6,851 nucleotides of DNA from an uncultured Lachnospiraceae bacterium (GCA_905236585.1 CAJOQZ010000089.1:1-6851), one strand, 5' to 3'; shown: positions 1-5,803, counted from the stretch's first letter. A program made the numbers and translations. The notes: generated by a model from the sequence alone, not told the origin.

Positions 1-1
1 A

Positions 2-73
2 TTCATCCTAAATGCGTACAAGATGCGTTCAAAGGTCTGGCGCCTCGCAGTCAACATCGTAAGCGACTATTAA
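2..73 (+). CDS. Possible 3' end of an unidentified gene (partial)
   Basis: The second plus-strand frame is open from the window edge to a TAA at 71-73 and would give 23 residues ending KVWRLAVNIVSDY. Its third codon positions are mostly G or C, like the solid genes in the window, whereas the competing open frame 1 (stop TAG at 79-81) has mostly A or T there. That is the only support. The fragment is too short to recognise a family, and no intrinsic terminator follows it. It could be chance. Confidence 0.22.
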   Translation, partial: FILNAYKMRSKVWRLAVNIVSDY

Positions 74-214
74 TTTCATAGGCTTGCCGTTGCCATGTCT
101 GCTTCTAAACGATTTTACAGTTACAGAGAATTATTGCCGAATCCGGCACACTATGAATATAAGAAAAACATATAAAACAATAAACGAAAAATAAACGCTC
201 TTTCGAACAAATAC

Positions 215-243
215 AGTATAGCACTATCCAACAGGTTTCGCCA
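215..243 (-). promoter_or_regulatory. Candidate minus-strand sigma-A promoter
   Basis: On the minus strand a good -10 box, TATACT (215-220), lies 17 bases after a poor -35 box, TGGCGA (238-243, 3 of 6 matches). It would fire leftwards into the AT-rich stretch and away from the diguanylate cyclase gene. No clear minus-strand gene is visible downstream within the window, so it could drive a small RNA, a gene beyond the edge, or nothing. Confidence 0.25.
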
Positions 244-273
244 CATTTTTTTGAGCGTAAGAGCCGATTCGTC

Positions 274-295
274 AAATCCACATAAATGTGGATTT
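274..295. repeat. Dyad A: 9-bp perfect inverted repeat
   Basis: AAATCCACA (274-282) and TGTGGATTT (287-295) are exact reverse complements around a 4-base centre. The dyad ends 8 bases before the first copy of the GCTTTCGTGGTATAA element. It may be an operator or an RNA hairpin. No U-tract follows on the plus strand, so it is not a typical terminator. Confidence 0.7.
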
Positions 296-319
296 TCCTC
301 ATGGCTTTCGTGGTATAAC
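290..319 (+). promoter_or_regulatory. Candidate distal promoter P1 of the diguanylate cyclase gene
   Basis: TATAAC at 314-319 is preceded by TGG, giving an extended -10 motif, and sits in the first copy of the 15-bp direct repeat. The -35 region (about 290-296, inside dyad A) does not resemble TTGACA, so activity would depend on the extended -10 or on an activator. The -10 box overlaps the left arm of dyad B. A transcript from here would carry dyad C in its leader. Confidence 0.3.
304..318 (+). repeat. Direct repeat, copy 1 (GCTTTCGTGGTATAA)
   Basis: This 15-base sequence is identical to 383-397, 79 bp downstream. Each copy contains an extended -10 motif and each follows a dyad. The similarity extends a few bases to the left (CTCATG here, CTCGT in copy 2). 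Confidence 0.85.
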
Positions 320-339
320 AGGCCCTGCGAGCCTGTTAT
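315..339. repeat. Dyad B: 9-bp perfect inverted repeat
   Basis: ATAACAGGC (315-323) and GCCTGTTAT (331-339) are exact reverse complements around a 7-base loop. The left arm overlaps the TATAAC of the upstream promoter copy, so a protein bound here would block that copy. No U-tract follows on the plus strand. Confidence 0.7.
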
Positions 340-350
340 CTCGTAGCGTC

Positions 351-378
351 GCCAAATAAACACAAGTGTTTACTTGGC
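351..378. repeat. Dyad C: long inverted repeat at the -35 region of the main promoter
   Basis: The arms 351-363 and 366-378 pair at every position except 356/373. The core TAAACACAAGTGTTTA (357-372) is perfectly palindromic. It covers the candidate -35 of the main promoter, which suggests an operator; in RNA made from an upstream start it would form a stable hairpin. I do not recognise it as the site of a specific regulator family. Confidence 0.7.
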
Positions 379-398
379 TCGTGCTTTCGTGGTATAAT
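369..398 (+). promoter_or_regulatory. Main promoter P2 of the diguanylate cyclase gene (extended -10)
   Basis: A consensus -10 box TATAAT at 393-398 is preceded by TGG, making an extended -10. TTTACT at 369-374 is a 4-of-6 match to the -35 box with an 18-base spacer. Transcription would start near 405, leaving a leader of about 28 bases before the ATG at 433. The -35 lies in the right arm of dyad C. Confidence 0.7.
383..397 (+). repeat. Direct repeat, copy 2 (GCTTTCGTGGTATAA)
   Basis: Exact copy of 304-318. Here the element is followed by T, completing a perfect TATAAT. It begins 4 bases after dyad C. Confidence 0.85.
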
Positions 399-432
399 CA
401 CATTAATTAGTCAATTTCTACAGGAGATTTTC

Positions 433-2085
433 ATGAAACGACTTGGCTTTAGATGCTTTCTGGCTTGTCTTATCAGTTTCATAATGATGTGGTCGCAGCC
501 TCTGTCGGTCTGCGCTCAGGATGAGGATTCGACGAACGTCTACCATATCCTCTGCATCTGCTCCTACTCCCTCGCCTACAGTACCGTCCCCGATATGCTT
601 TCCGGCTTGGAAGACGGTCTGTCCGCCGTTTCCTGCAGTATCGACCATGAATTCATGGATGCCAAGAACTTTTACAAGCCGGAAGATGTAACCGCTTTCT
701 ACAATTATATATCCTACAAATTAAAAAACGGCCCCACCTATGACCTTCTGATTATTTGCGACGACAACGCCATGCGTTTTTGGACGAATTATCATAATGA
801 ACTTTTCCCTGATATTCCGATGATCTTTTTGGGGATCAACAATATTTCCGATGCCGAAGCAGCGGCGGATCTGCCGAATGTTACCGGGATTGCCGAGGTT
901 TCCGATTATCTCGGCACATTTGAATTGATGCATGACCTTTTTCCCGATCGTAAAAAAATCGTCGCCGTCGTCGACGGTTCGATCACGGGGCGCGGCGAGT
1001 ACGCTCTTTTTCAAGATTTTTCCAAGCAATACGACGCCTTTGAATATCAGTGGATCTTAACTGACGACTATTCCAGCGATGGTCTCGCTGCCGCGATCGG
1101 GCGCATCCAGCCGGATTCCATGATCCTCTATTTGGATTTTATGCAGGATGCCGACGGTACGTCCTATACCGAGCAGACGGCGTCGCAGCTTCTGTACGAC
1201 AACGCGAAGAATATCCCTATTTTCCGCACGACTTTCCCGAATCTCGGTTACGGCGTTCTCGGCGGGAAAATGTATTCTCTATACTCCGCAGGGAAAACCG
1301 CCGGTGAAATGGCGGCGCAGGTCTTAAGCGGCGAAAAAAACATCTCCGACATCCCTATCGTCGAAGAAGCGGTTACGGAGTACATTTTCGACCAGAACAT
1401 TATGGACGAGTATGACATCCACTCGTCCGACCTCCCGATCAACGCAACCATCATCAACCCACACTGGAACCTGATTACTTTTTATATGGAAAATCCTCTG
1501 CTGTCGAACCTGATCATCATTATCATCGTGATCCTGATCGGCATTATGGGGATTCTCCTTGTGTCCAACCATCAGCGTGCGCAGATCATCAACACGGATT
1601 TCCTGACGCAAATTCCGAACCGCCACTATATCCAGGCGCGGCTTGCTGCTGCGGTAGTCCGCAAGTCGCCGTTCGGAATCCTGATGATGGATGTTGATCA
1701 TTTCAAAACAATCAACGATACATTAGGACACGCGATCGGCGACGAACTTTTAGCAGGCGTGGCGGAGCGGTTAAAGGAACTTTCTTCCAATCAGGTGCTT
1801 TTCGCCCGAATCGGCGGCGATGAATTTATGGCTCTGATTACCGGAAAAACTCTTTCGAATGCCGATGCATTCTGTGCAGAGGTCGTGAAAAAAATTACGG
1901 AGGTCTACGTTTTATCTTCGGGTACGCTGCATATTACGACTTCGGTCGGTTTTGCCGCCTTTCCGGCGCATTGCGATGATCCTTCCGCGTTAAATGCTTA
2001 TGCAGACTCCGCTCTTTATTATGTAAAGGAGCATGGGCGAAACGGATATCATATATTTTCCGAGGATTCTGATAATAACATATGA
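433..2085 (+). CDS. Membrane diguanylate cyclase with extracytoplasmic binding-protein sensor
   Basis: This 550-residue protein should make c-di-GMP from two GTP in response to an external ligand. Residues 1-29 form a signal sequence (charged start, hydrophobic core, likely cleavage after VCA). Residues 35-350 resemble the ABC_sub_bind group of periplasmic binding proteins, judged by general pattern. A hydrophobic segment at 359-378 crosses the membrane, followed by a cytoplasmic GGDEF domain (about 390-545). Active-site features are present: the FLTQIPNR entry motif, metal-binding Asp420, base-contacting Asn428 and Asp437, GGDEF at 461-465, and the closing ALYYVKEHGRN segment. The RxxD inhibitory site expected at 452-455 reads SNQV, so product feedback is probably absent. 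No EAL or HD-GYP domain is present. The start is set by AGGAGA at 422-427, 5 bases before ATG. The gene stands alone and converges on the sugar receptor gene. The domain call is firm; the ligand is unknown. Confidence 0.93.
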   Translation: MKRLGFRCFLACLISFIMMWSQPLSVCAQDEDSTNVYHILCICSYSLAYSTVPDMLSGLEDGLSAVSCSIDHEFMDAKNFYKPEDVTAFYNYISYKLKNGPTYDLLIICDDNAMRFWTNYHNELFPDIPMIFLGINNISDAEAAADLPNVTGIAEVSDYLGTFELMHDLFPDRKKIVAVVDGSITGRGEYALFQDFSKQYDAFEYQWILTDDYSSDGLAAAIGRIQPDSMILYLDFMQDADGTSYTEQTASQLLYDNAKNIPIFRTTFPNLGYGVLGGKMYSLYSAGKTAGEMAAQVLSGEKNISDIPIVEEAVTEYIFDQNIMDEYDIHSSDLPINATIINPHWNLITFYMENPLLSNLIIIIIVILIGIMGILLVSNHQRAQIINTDFLTQIPNRHYIQARLAAAVVRKSPFGILMMDVDHFKTINDTLGHAIGDELLAGVAERLKELSSNQVLFARIGGDEFMALITGKTLSNADAFCAEVVKKITEVYVLSSGTLHITTSVGFAAFPAHCDDPSALNAYADSALYYVKEHGRNGYHIFSEDSDNNI

Positions 2086-2096
2086 CATATTGCTGA

Positions 2097-2151
2097 AGCC
2101 GTAACTGTCTTTCACGAGCGAAACAACGCTCTTCGAAGAACATTTACGGCT
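2097..2151. repeat. 55-nt imperfect hairpin between convergent genes
   Basis: AGCCGTAA (2097-2104) pairs exactly with TTACGGCT (2144-2151). Inside, 2106-2111 pairs with 2136-2142 with one bulge, and GAGCG (2116-2120) pairs with CGCTC (2127-2131) around an AAACAA loop. It begins 11 bases after the diguanylate cyclase stop codon. No U-tract follows, so it is not a standard intrinsic terminator. It may protect a 3' end, assist Rho-dependent termination, or be a small palindromic repeat. Confidence 0.5.
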
Positions 2152-2169
2152 CCAGATTGCTATTCGTTC

Positions 2170-2213
2170 AAAAAAAACATCTCTCAATTCGCATCGCTTC
2201 GCTTTTGAGAAAT
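2170..2213 (-). terminator. Intrinsic terminator of the prmC-prfA-sugar receptor operon
   Basis: Read on the minus strand, TCTCAA (2205-2210) pairs with TTGAGA (2182-2187). Three outer pairs, one of them a G-U wobble, extend the stem to about 9 bp around a 17-base loop. A run of eight U (2177-2170) follows one base after the stem. It lies about 40 bases beyond the receptor stop codon. On the plus strand the same stem is followed by TTTTCTTTT (2215-2223), so it might also work weakly for the diguanylate cyclase transcript. The large loop and AT-rich stem lower confidence. Confidence 0.55.
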
Positions 2214-2249
2214 ATTTTCTTTTATATTTTCTTGTTATGGATAGCGCTT

Positions 2250-3467
2250 TTATTCACTCACTGCTTTTGGATACCCGTCATCTCCATATTTGTAATAGCC
2301 CGTATCGATCAGTTCTTTTTCCAGATTTTCCTTTGTGATCGTAAGCGGCGTCAGCAAAAATGACTGCATGTAATCCGTTCCGTTTGAATAACGGTCATCC
2401 GCGTATACTACGTCAAAATCCCATCCACATTCCTCAATCAGATCCGCGCCGATCTCCTCGCCTTTCATAAACGCGATCGTAACGTCCATCATCGCCTCCG
2501 TCTCGTGCGGCAGACATTTGTATACCGTCATGGACTGCTTGTCTTCCATGATGTTTTTCAAATTCTCTTCATCGCCGTCCTGTCCGGTCAGAAGCACAAT
2601 ATTGTCGCCTTTGTATGCCGCTTCGATCGCCTGCGCCACTCCTGCCGCCGCGGAATCGTTGGCGCAAAGCACAGCGTCAAGCCGCGTCCCGTCGGAATAA
2701 TAATTCGTCAAAAGATTCACCATCCGCTCGTTCGCGTATTCCGTTTTCCATTGGAATGTCTCCGTTTCGGCATATCCGGTCTGCCCGGACGGCACGACAA
2801 GCGTCCCCTTGTCTATATAGGGCTGTAAAATATCCATTGCCCCATGATAGTATCCGTCCGCATTTTTATCCGCCGAATAGCCCGATACAATCTCAATATT
2901 ATACGTGTTGCCGCCCGCGTTATCGAGGTCTAACGTATCGCGGATATACTCGCCCTCCAAAGCGCCGACCATATAATTGTCAAACGATACATAATAGCCC
3001 ACCGCATCGGAATTGATAATCCGGTCATAGGCTATGATCGGGATGTCCGCGCTCTCGGCGCGATCCAGCACATCCTCGAGTCCGGTATAATTCACCGTTG
3101 CGATCACTAAAATATCCATCCCTTCATCGATCAGTTCGTTTACGTCCTCGATCTGGGAATCAATCGTATTGTCTGCGAATTTCAGATTTACCGTATATCC
3201 CGCTTCCTCGAAATTCTTCGCCAGATACTCGCCGTCTCGATTCCAACGCTCCAGATTCGTCGCCGGCATGGATATGCCGATAATCTCCTCTCCATCCGAT
3301 GCGTGATTCTTCGCGGCATCGGTCAATTCGTAGTCTGCGCCTGCGGCATCTTCGACCTGCGCATCTTCCGATGCCGAAGTGCCTTTTGCCGCTCCGCTGC
3401 CGCCGCATGCCGTAAGCGACGCTGCAGCAGCCATCGCCAACAATATTGCACATAATCTTTTTTTCAT
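2250..3467 (-). CDS. ChvE-like sugar-binding lipoprotein
   Basis: This is a 405-residue extracytoplasmic solute receptor of the type I periplasmic-binding-protein fold. Residues 1-20 are a lipoprotein signal peptide with lipobox LTAC (18-21), so Cys21 should be lipidated and anchored to the membrane. A Gly/Ser/Ala/acid-rich linker runs to about 58, then the binding domain. Segments matching ChvE and the multiple-monosaccharide receptors include IGISMPATNLERW (63-75), IIAYDRII (144-151), SFDNYMVG (161-168), the DAVLCANDS strand (264-272), GQDGDEEN (295-302) and the C-terminal SFLLTPLTITKEN run. The ligand is probably a monosaccharide such as galactose, glucose or xylose, but this cannot be read from sequence alone. 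AAAGGGGG precedes the ATG by about 5 bases and abuts the prfA stop codon, so translation is probably coupled. No permease or ATPase gene is in the window. Confidence 0.9.
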   Translation of the reverse strand: MKKRLCAILLAMAAAASLTACGGSGAAKGTSASEDAQVEDAAGADYELTDAAKNHASDGEEIIGISMPATNLERWNRDGEYLAKNFEEAGYTVNLKFADNTIDSQIEDVNELIDEGMDILVIATVNYTGLEDVLDRAESADIPIIAYDRIINSDAVGYYVSFDNYMVGALEGEYIRDTLDLDNAGGNTYNIEIVSGYSADKNADGYYHGAMDILQPYIDKGTLVVPSGQTGYAETETFQWKTEYANERMVNLLTNYYSDGTRLDAVLCANDSAAAGVAQAIEAAYKGDNIVLLTGQDGDEENLKNIMEDKQSMTVYKCLPHETEAMMDVTIAFMKGEEIGADLIEECGWDFDVVYADDRYSNGTDYMQSFLLTPLTITKENLEKELIDTGYYKYGDDGYPKAVSE

Positions 3468-3478
3468 AACTACCCCCT

Positions 3479-4555
3479 TTAACTTGCCTTATCCATTGCG
3501 CTAAGCCTCTTCGCCTGGTCGGCGGAGATCAGGGAATCTATGATCTCCTGGATATCTCCGTCCAAAATTTTGTCTAATTTATAAAGCGTAAGATTGATGC
3601 GGTGGTCCGTGACGCGCCCCTGCGGAAAATTATAAGTACGGATCTTCTCGGATCGGTCGCCCGTTCCGATCTGCGAAAGCCGCTGTGCTGACGCTTCCTC
3701 CTGCATCCGCTGCATTTCCATGTCATATAACTTCGCCCGCAGCAGGGCGAACGCCTTGTTTTTGTTCTGCAGCTGCGACTTCTCCGTTTGCGAATAAATC
3801 ACGATCCCCGTCGGATAGTGGGTTAGGCGCACCGCCGAGTCGGTCGTATTTACACACTGCCCGCCGTTGCCCGACGCCCGCATGACGTCGATCCGTATAT
3901 CGTTTTCATTGATCTCGATGTCAACGTCCTCCGCTTCCGGCATTACCGCCACCGTCACGGTCGACGTGTGAATCCGTCCGCCCGACTCCGTTTCGGGGAC
4001 GCGCTGCACGCGGTGTACGCCCGATTCATATTTCAACACGGAGTACGCGCCCGCGCCGCTTACCATGAAGTTCACCGACTTCATTCCGCCGATCCCCGTC
4101 TCTTCGCATTCGATCAGTTCGGCCTTCCAGCGGCGACCTTCCGCATAATGCACATACATCCTGTATATCTCTGCAGCGAACAGCGCCGCTTCTTCGCCGC
4201 CCGCTCCTGCGCGAATCTCCACGATGACATTTTTCTCATCATTCGGGTCTTTTGGCAGAAGGAGGACTTTCAACTTTTCGGAAAGCGTCTTTTCCTTTTC
4301 GCGGGAATCGGACAACTCCTCTTTTGCGAGTTCCTTCATCTCCTCGTCACTTTCCTCTTCGATCAGCATAAGCGAATCTTCGATATTCTGCTGCGCCGCC
4401 CTGTATTCCTTATAGGTGTCCACTATCGGAAGCAGGTCGCTCTGCTCCTTCATCAACTTTTGGAATCGGCGGCTGTCATTCGCCACATCCGGCTCTGAAA
4501 GCATATTCATGATCTCCTCATAGTGCAAAAGAAGATCGTCTAATTTATCAAACAT
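3479..4555 (-). CDS. prfA: Peptide chain release factor 1
   Basis: RF1 reads UAA and UAG stop codons in the ribosomal A site and triggers release of the finished protein. The 358-residue length is normal. The acidic helical N-terminal domain is followed by the RAGAGGEEAALFA segment (115-127), the stop-codon reading motif in its PxT form (PET, 187-189, within RVQRVPETESGGRIHTS), and the catalytic GGQ loop at 231-233 (SGNGGQCVNTTDS). PxT rather than SPF identifies RF1, not RF2. The residue after GGQ is Cys instead of the more familiar His. The C-terminal RTYNFPQGRVTDHRINLTLYKLD block is typical. The start codon overlaps the prmC stop codon by one base, with a GGGAGA site inside the end of prmC, so the two are translationally coupled. 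The gene ends 11 bases before the sugar receptor gene. Confidence 0.98.
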   Translation of the reverse strand: MFDKLDDLLLHYEEIMNMLSEPDVANDSRRFQKLMKEQSDLLPIVDTYKEYRAAQQNIEDSLMLIEEESDEEMKELAKEELSDSREKEKTLSEKLKVLLLPKDPNDEKNVIVEIRAGAGGEEAALFAAEIYRMYVHYAEGRRWKAELIECEETGIGGMKSVNFMVSGAGAYSVLKYESGVHRVQRVPETESGGRIHTSTVTVAVMPEAEDVDIEINENDIRIDVMRASGNGGQCVNTTDSAVRLTHYPTGIVIYSQTEKSQLQNKNKAFALLRAKLYDMEMQRMQEEASAQRLSQIGTGDRSEKIRTYNFPQGRVTDHRINLTLYKLDKILDGDIQEIIDSLISADQAKRLSAMDKAS

Positions 4556-5394
4556 TATTCTTTTCTCCCTAATATGACCCGTTCGTTGCCCGCGTAATCC
4601 CGGTAGCAGATCATGTCTTTGAATCCCTGCATGAACAGCATTGCCGCAATTTCGTCTCTCTGCCCTACGCCCATTTCAAAAATCAGGTAGCCGTTCGGAT
4701 TCAAGTACCGCTTCGCCTGTGAGATGATCCGGCGGTAGTAAAGCAGTCCATCCTTGTCGCCGTCAAGCGCCTGTCTCGGCTCGTGGTCGCGCACCTCCGG
4801 CATGAGTTTCGGAATCACGCCGCTCGGTATATACGGCGGATTGCAGACGATCATGTCAAACGTTTCCCCTTTTACGGGGGCAAACAGATCCCCCTGCAAA
4901 AACTCGGTCTGTATCCGGTTAATCCATGCATTCTCCCTTGCAACTATGAGCGCTTTTTCCGATATATCAACGCCGACGCCCGTAATGTCCCTCGCCAGCG
5001 CAAGAAGGCTGATTAAAATGCAGCCGCTTCCTGTGCAAAGGTCTAAGATGTGCATGCCCGGCAATAGACGCTGCAGCGCCACTTCAACGAGCGTTTCGGT
5101 ATCCTGCCTGGGGCACAGCACGTCTTCATTCACATGAAATGTAAGCCCCATGAAACCCTGTTCGCCCGTGATATGCTGGAGCGGAATCCTCTCGCACCGG
5201 AGCGCGATCGCGTCTTCATAGCGCTGCAGCCCCTCTTCGTCTGTCACTTCCTCGCTCATGTGCATCAGATATTCTTTTTTATCCATGCGGAACGCGAACT
5301 CGAACAGTTCCCATGCATCCGTATCAGGGTTCAATACATCCGCATCCTGCAAACGGTTCGCCGCCGCCACAATCAAATCTGTATATCGTATCAT
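4555..5394 (-). CDS. prmC: Release factor glutamine N5-methyltransferase
   Basis: PrmC uses S-adenosylmethionine to methylate the glutamine of the GGQ motif in release factors, raising termination efficiency. The 279-residue protein has the helical N-terminal domain (1-85), the VLCPRQDTETLVE segment (92-104), the SAM-binding loop DLCTGSGC (118-125), the acidic motif GVDIS (141-145) and the catalytic NPPYIP (185-190) that holds the glutamine side chain. The EPRQALDGDKDGLLYYR block further supports PrmC over other NPPY methyltransferases. It immediately precedes its substrate gene prfA and overlaps it by one base. The ATG at 5394 has only a weak upstream ribosome site and no in-frame alternative start nearby; the upstream frame runs back into the rpmE terminator. 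Expression may be low, or depend on readthrough from rpmE. Confidence 0.97.
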   Translation of the reverse strand: MIRYTDLIVAAANRLQDADVLNPDTDAWELFEFAFRMDKKEYLMHMSEEVTDEEGLQRYEDAIALRCERIPLQHITGEQGFMGLTFHVNEDVLCPRQDTETLVEVALQRLLPGMHILDLCTGSGCILISLLALARDITGVGVDISEKALIVARENAWINRIQTEFLQGDLFAPVKGETFDMIVCNPPYIPSGVIPKLMPEVRDHEPRQALDGDKDGLLYYRRIISQAKRYLNPNGYLIFEMGVGQRDEIAAMLFMQGFKDMICYRDYAGNERVILGRKE

Positions 5395-5444
5395 ATCATT
5401 ATTCCGATGCGTTACTGCCGCCCGGTTACGCCGTGCAACATCTT

Positions 5445-5476
5445 AAAAAGGCTGGAAGGAAGTTCCCTCCAGCCTT
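5445..5476 (-). terminator. Intrinsic terminator after rpmE
   Basis: On the minus strand AAGGCTGGA (5476-5468) pairs exactly with TCCAGCCTT (5456-5448). Three more inner pairs follow across one mismatch, with a 3-base loop, and a run of five U (5449-5445) ends the element. It begins 16 bases past the rpmE stop codon and ends 51 bases before the prmC start, so it separates rpmE from the prmC operon. Confidence 0.85.
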
Positions 5477-5491
5477 CGAAGTATCACCCTT

Positions 5492-5695
5492 CTACTGCGT
5501 AATGCCGTATTTGCGATTGAACTTATCAATACGTCCGCGTGCCTGCGCCTGCTTCTGCTGCCCCGTATAAAACGGATGGCACTTGGCGCAGATCTCGACG
5601 TGAATATTCTCACGTGTCGAACCTGTAACGAATGTATTGCCGCAGTTGCAGGTAACGGTTGCCTGATAATAATCCGGATGGATACCCTGTCTCAT
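5492..5695 (-). CDS. rpmE: 50S ribosomal protein L31, zinc-binding form
   Basis: L31 is a small large-subunit protein near the subunit bridge. The protein is 67 residues from the ATG at 5695 and contains the family signature GIHPDYYQATVTC at the start and CHPFYTGQQK near the middle. Cys16, Cys18, Cys36 and Cys39 form the metal site of the zinc-dependent (C+) type, as opposed to the cysteine-free form used under zinc starvation. An in-frame GTG at 5704 would add three residues, but it lies inside the Shine-Dalgarno sequence, so the ATG is the better start. A strong promoter lies upstream and an intrinsic terminator downstream, indicating a single-gene transcript. The neighbouring prmC and prfA genes are also translation genes. 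Confidence 0.97.
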   Translation of the reverse strand: MRQGIHPDYYQATVTCNCGNTFVTGSTRENIHVEICAKCHPFYTGQQKQAQARGRIDKFNRKYGITQ

Positions 5696-5700
5696 TGTCT

Positions 5701-5711
5701 TCACCTCTCCT
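5701..5711 (-). promoter_or_regulatory. Ribosome binding site that fixes the rpmE start
   Basis: The minus strand reads AGGAGAGGTGA, then AGACA, then ATG (5695). The AGGTGA part pairs well with the 16S rRNA tail 5 bases before the ATG. The alternative GTG start at 5704-5702 is part of this site and therefore unlikely to be used. Confidence 0.8.
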
Positions 5712-5767
5712 AAGATATTGGTGATGGTTGACCCTTGCTATTTACATCCCTTCTAAACAGCGTTCTA

Positions 5768-5796
5768 AATATACCACATTGAAAGGAATTATGCAA
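5768..5796 (-). promoter_or_regulatory. Sigma-A promoter of rpmE
   Basis: On the minus strand TTGCAT (5796-5791) and TATATT (5773-5768) are separated by exactly 17 bases. Transcription should begin near 5761, giving a leader of about 66 bases before the rpmE ATG. The -35 box starts only 7 bases after the chemoreceptor stop codon, and no terminator separates the two genes. Chemoreceptor transcripts may therefore run on to the terminator after rpmE. Confidence 0.8.
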
Positions 5797-5803
5797 GGAC
5801 TAA

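Larger units (their letters stand above)
74..432. other. Structured intergenic region upstream of the diguanylate cyclase gene
   Basis: These 359 bases hold no convincing gene. The left part (about 100-250) is AT-rich, with a small TGCCG/CGGCA dyad at 135-148 and a candidate minus-strand promoter at 215-243. The right part (274-398) carries three dyads and a duplicated 15-bp promoter element, annotated separately. Two overlapping minus-strand open frames of 65 and 70 codons cross the region, but they read through the dyads and have no convincing ribosome binding site. I treat the region as regulatory or as a repeat element. Confidence 0.6.

Noticed and set aside
29..79. Minus-strand start MKLIVAYDVD, reminiscent of the beginning of Cas2
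   Set aside because: The frame stops after 16 residues (TGA at 31-29), there is no good ribosome site, and no CRISPR repeats or other cas genes are present. A broken cas2 cannot be supported from so few residues.
134..163. Plus-strand promoter TTGCCG-N18-TATAAG
   Set aside because: Both boxes are imperfect, it is about 270 bases from the gene, and a much better extended -10 promoter lies at 369-398.
151..363. 70-codon minus-strand open frame across the dyads
   Set aside because: It lacks a convincing ribosome site, reads through palindromes and AT-rich DNA, and overlaps promoter elements of the opposite strand. Better explained as a structured or repeated intergenic region.
399..432. Possible c-di-GMP riboswitch in the diguanylate cyclase leader
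   Set aside because: The predicted leader from the main promoter is only about 28 bases, and none of the conserved GEMM elements is seen there or in the upstream 300 bases.
3968..4498. 176-codon plus-strand open frame opposite prfA
   Set aside because: It lies wholly antisense to prfA, whose identity is certain, and shows no family features.
5702..5704. GTG start giving a 70-residue L31
   Set aside because: The GTG lies within the Shine-Dalgarno sequence; the ATG at 5695 has correct spacing and gives the usual family N-terminus.
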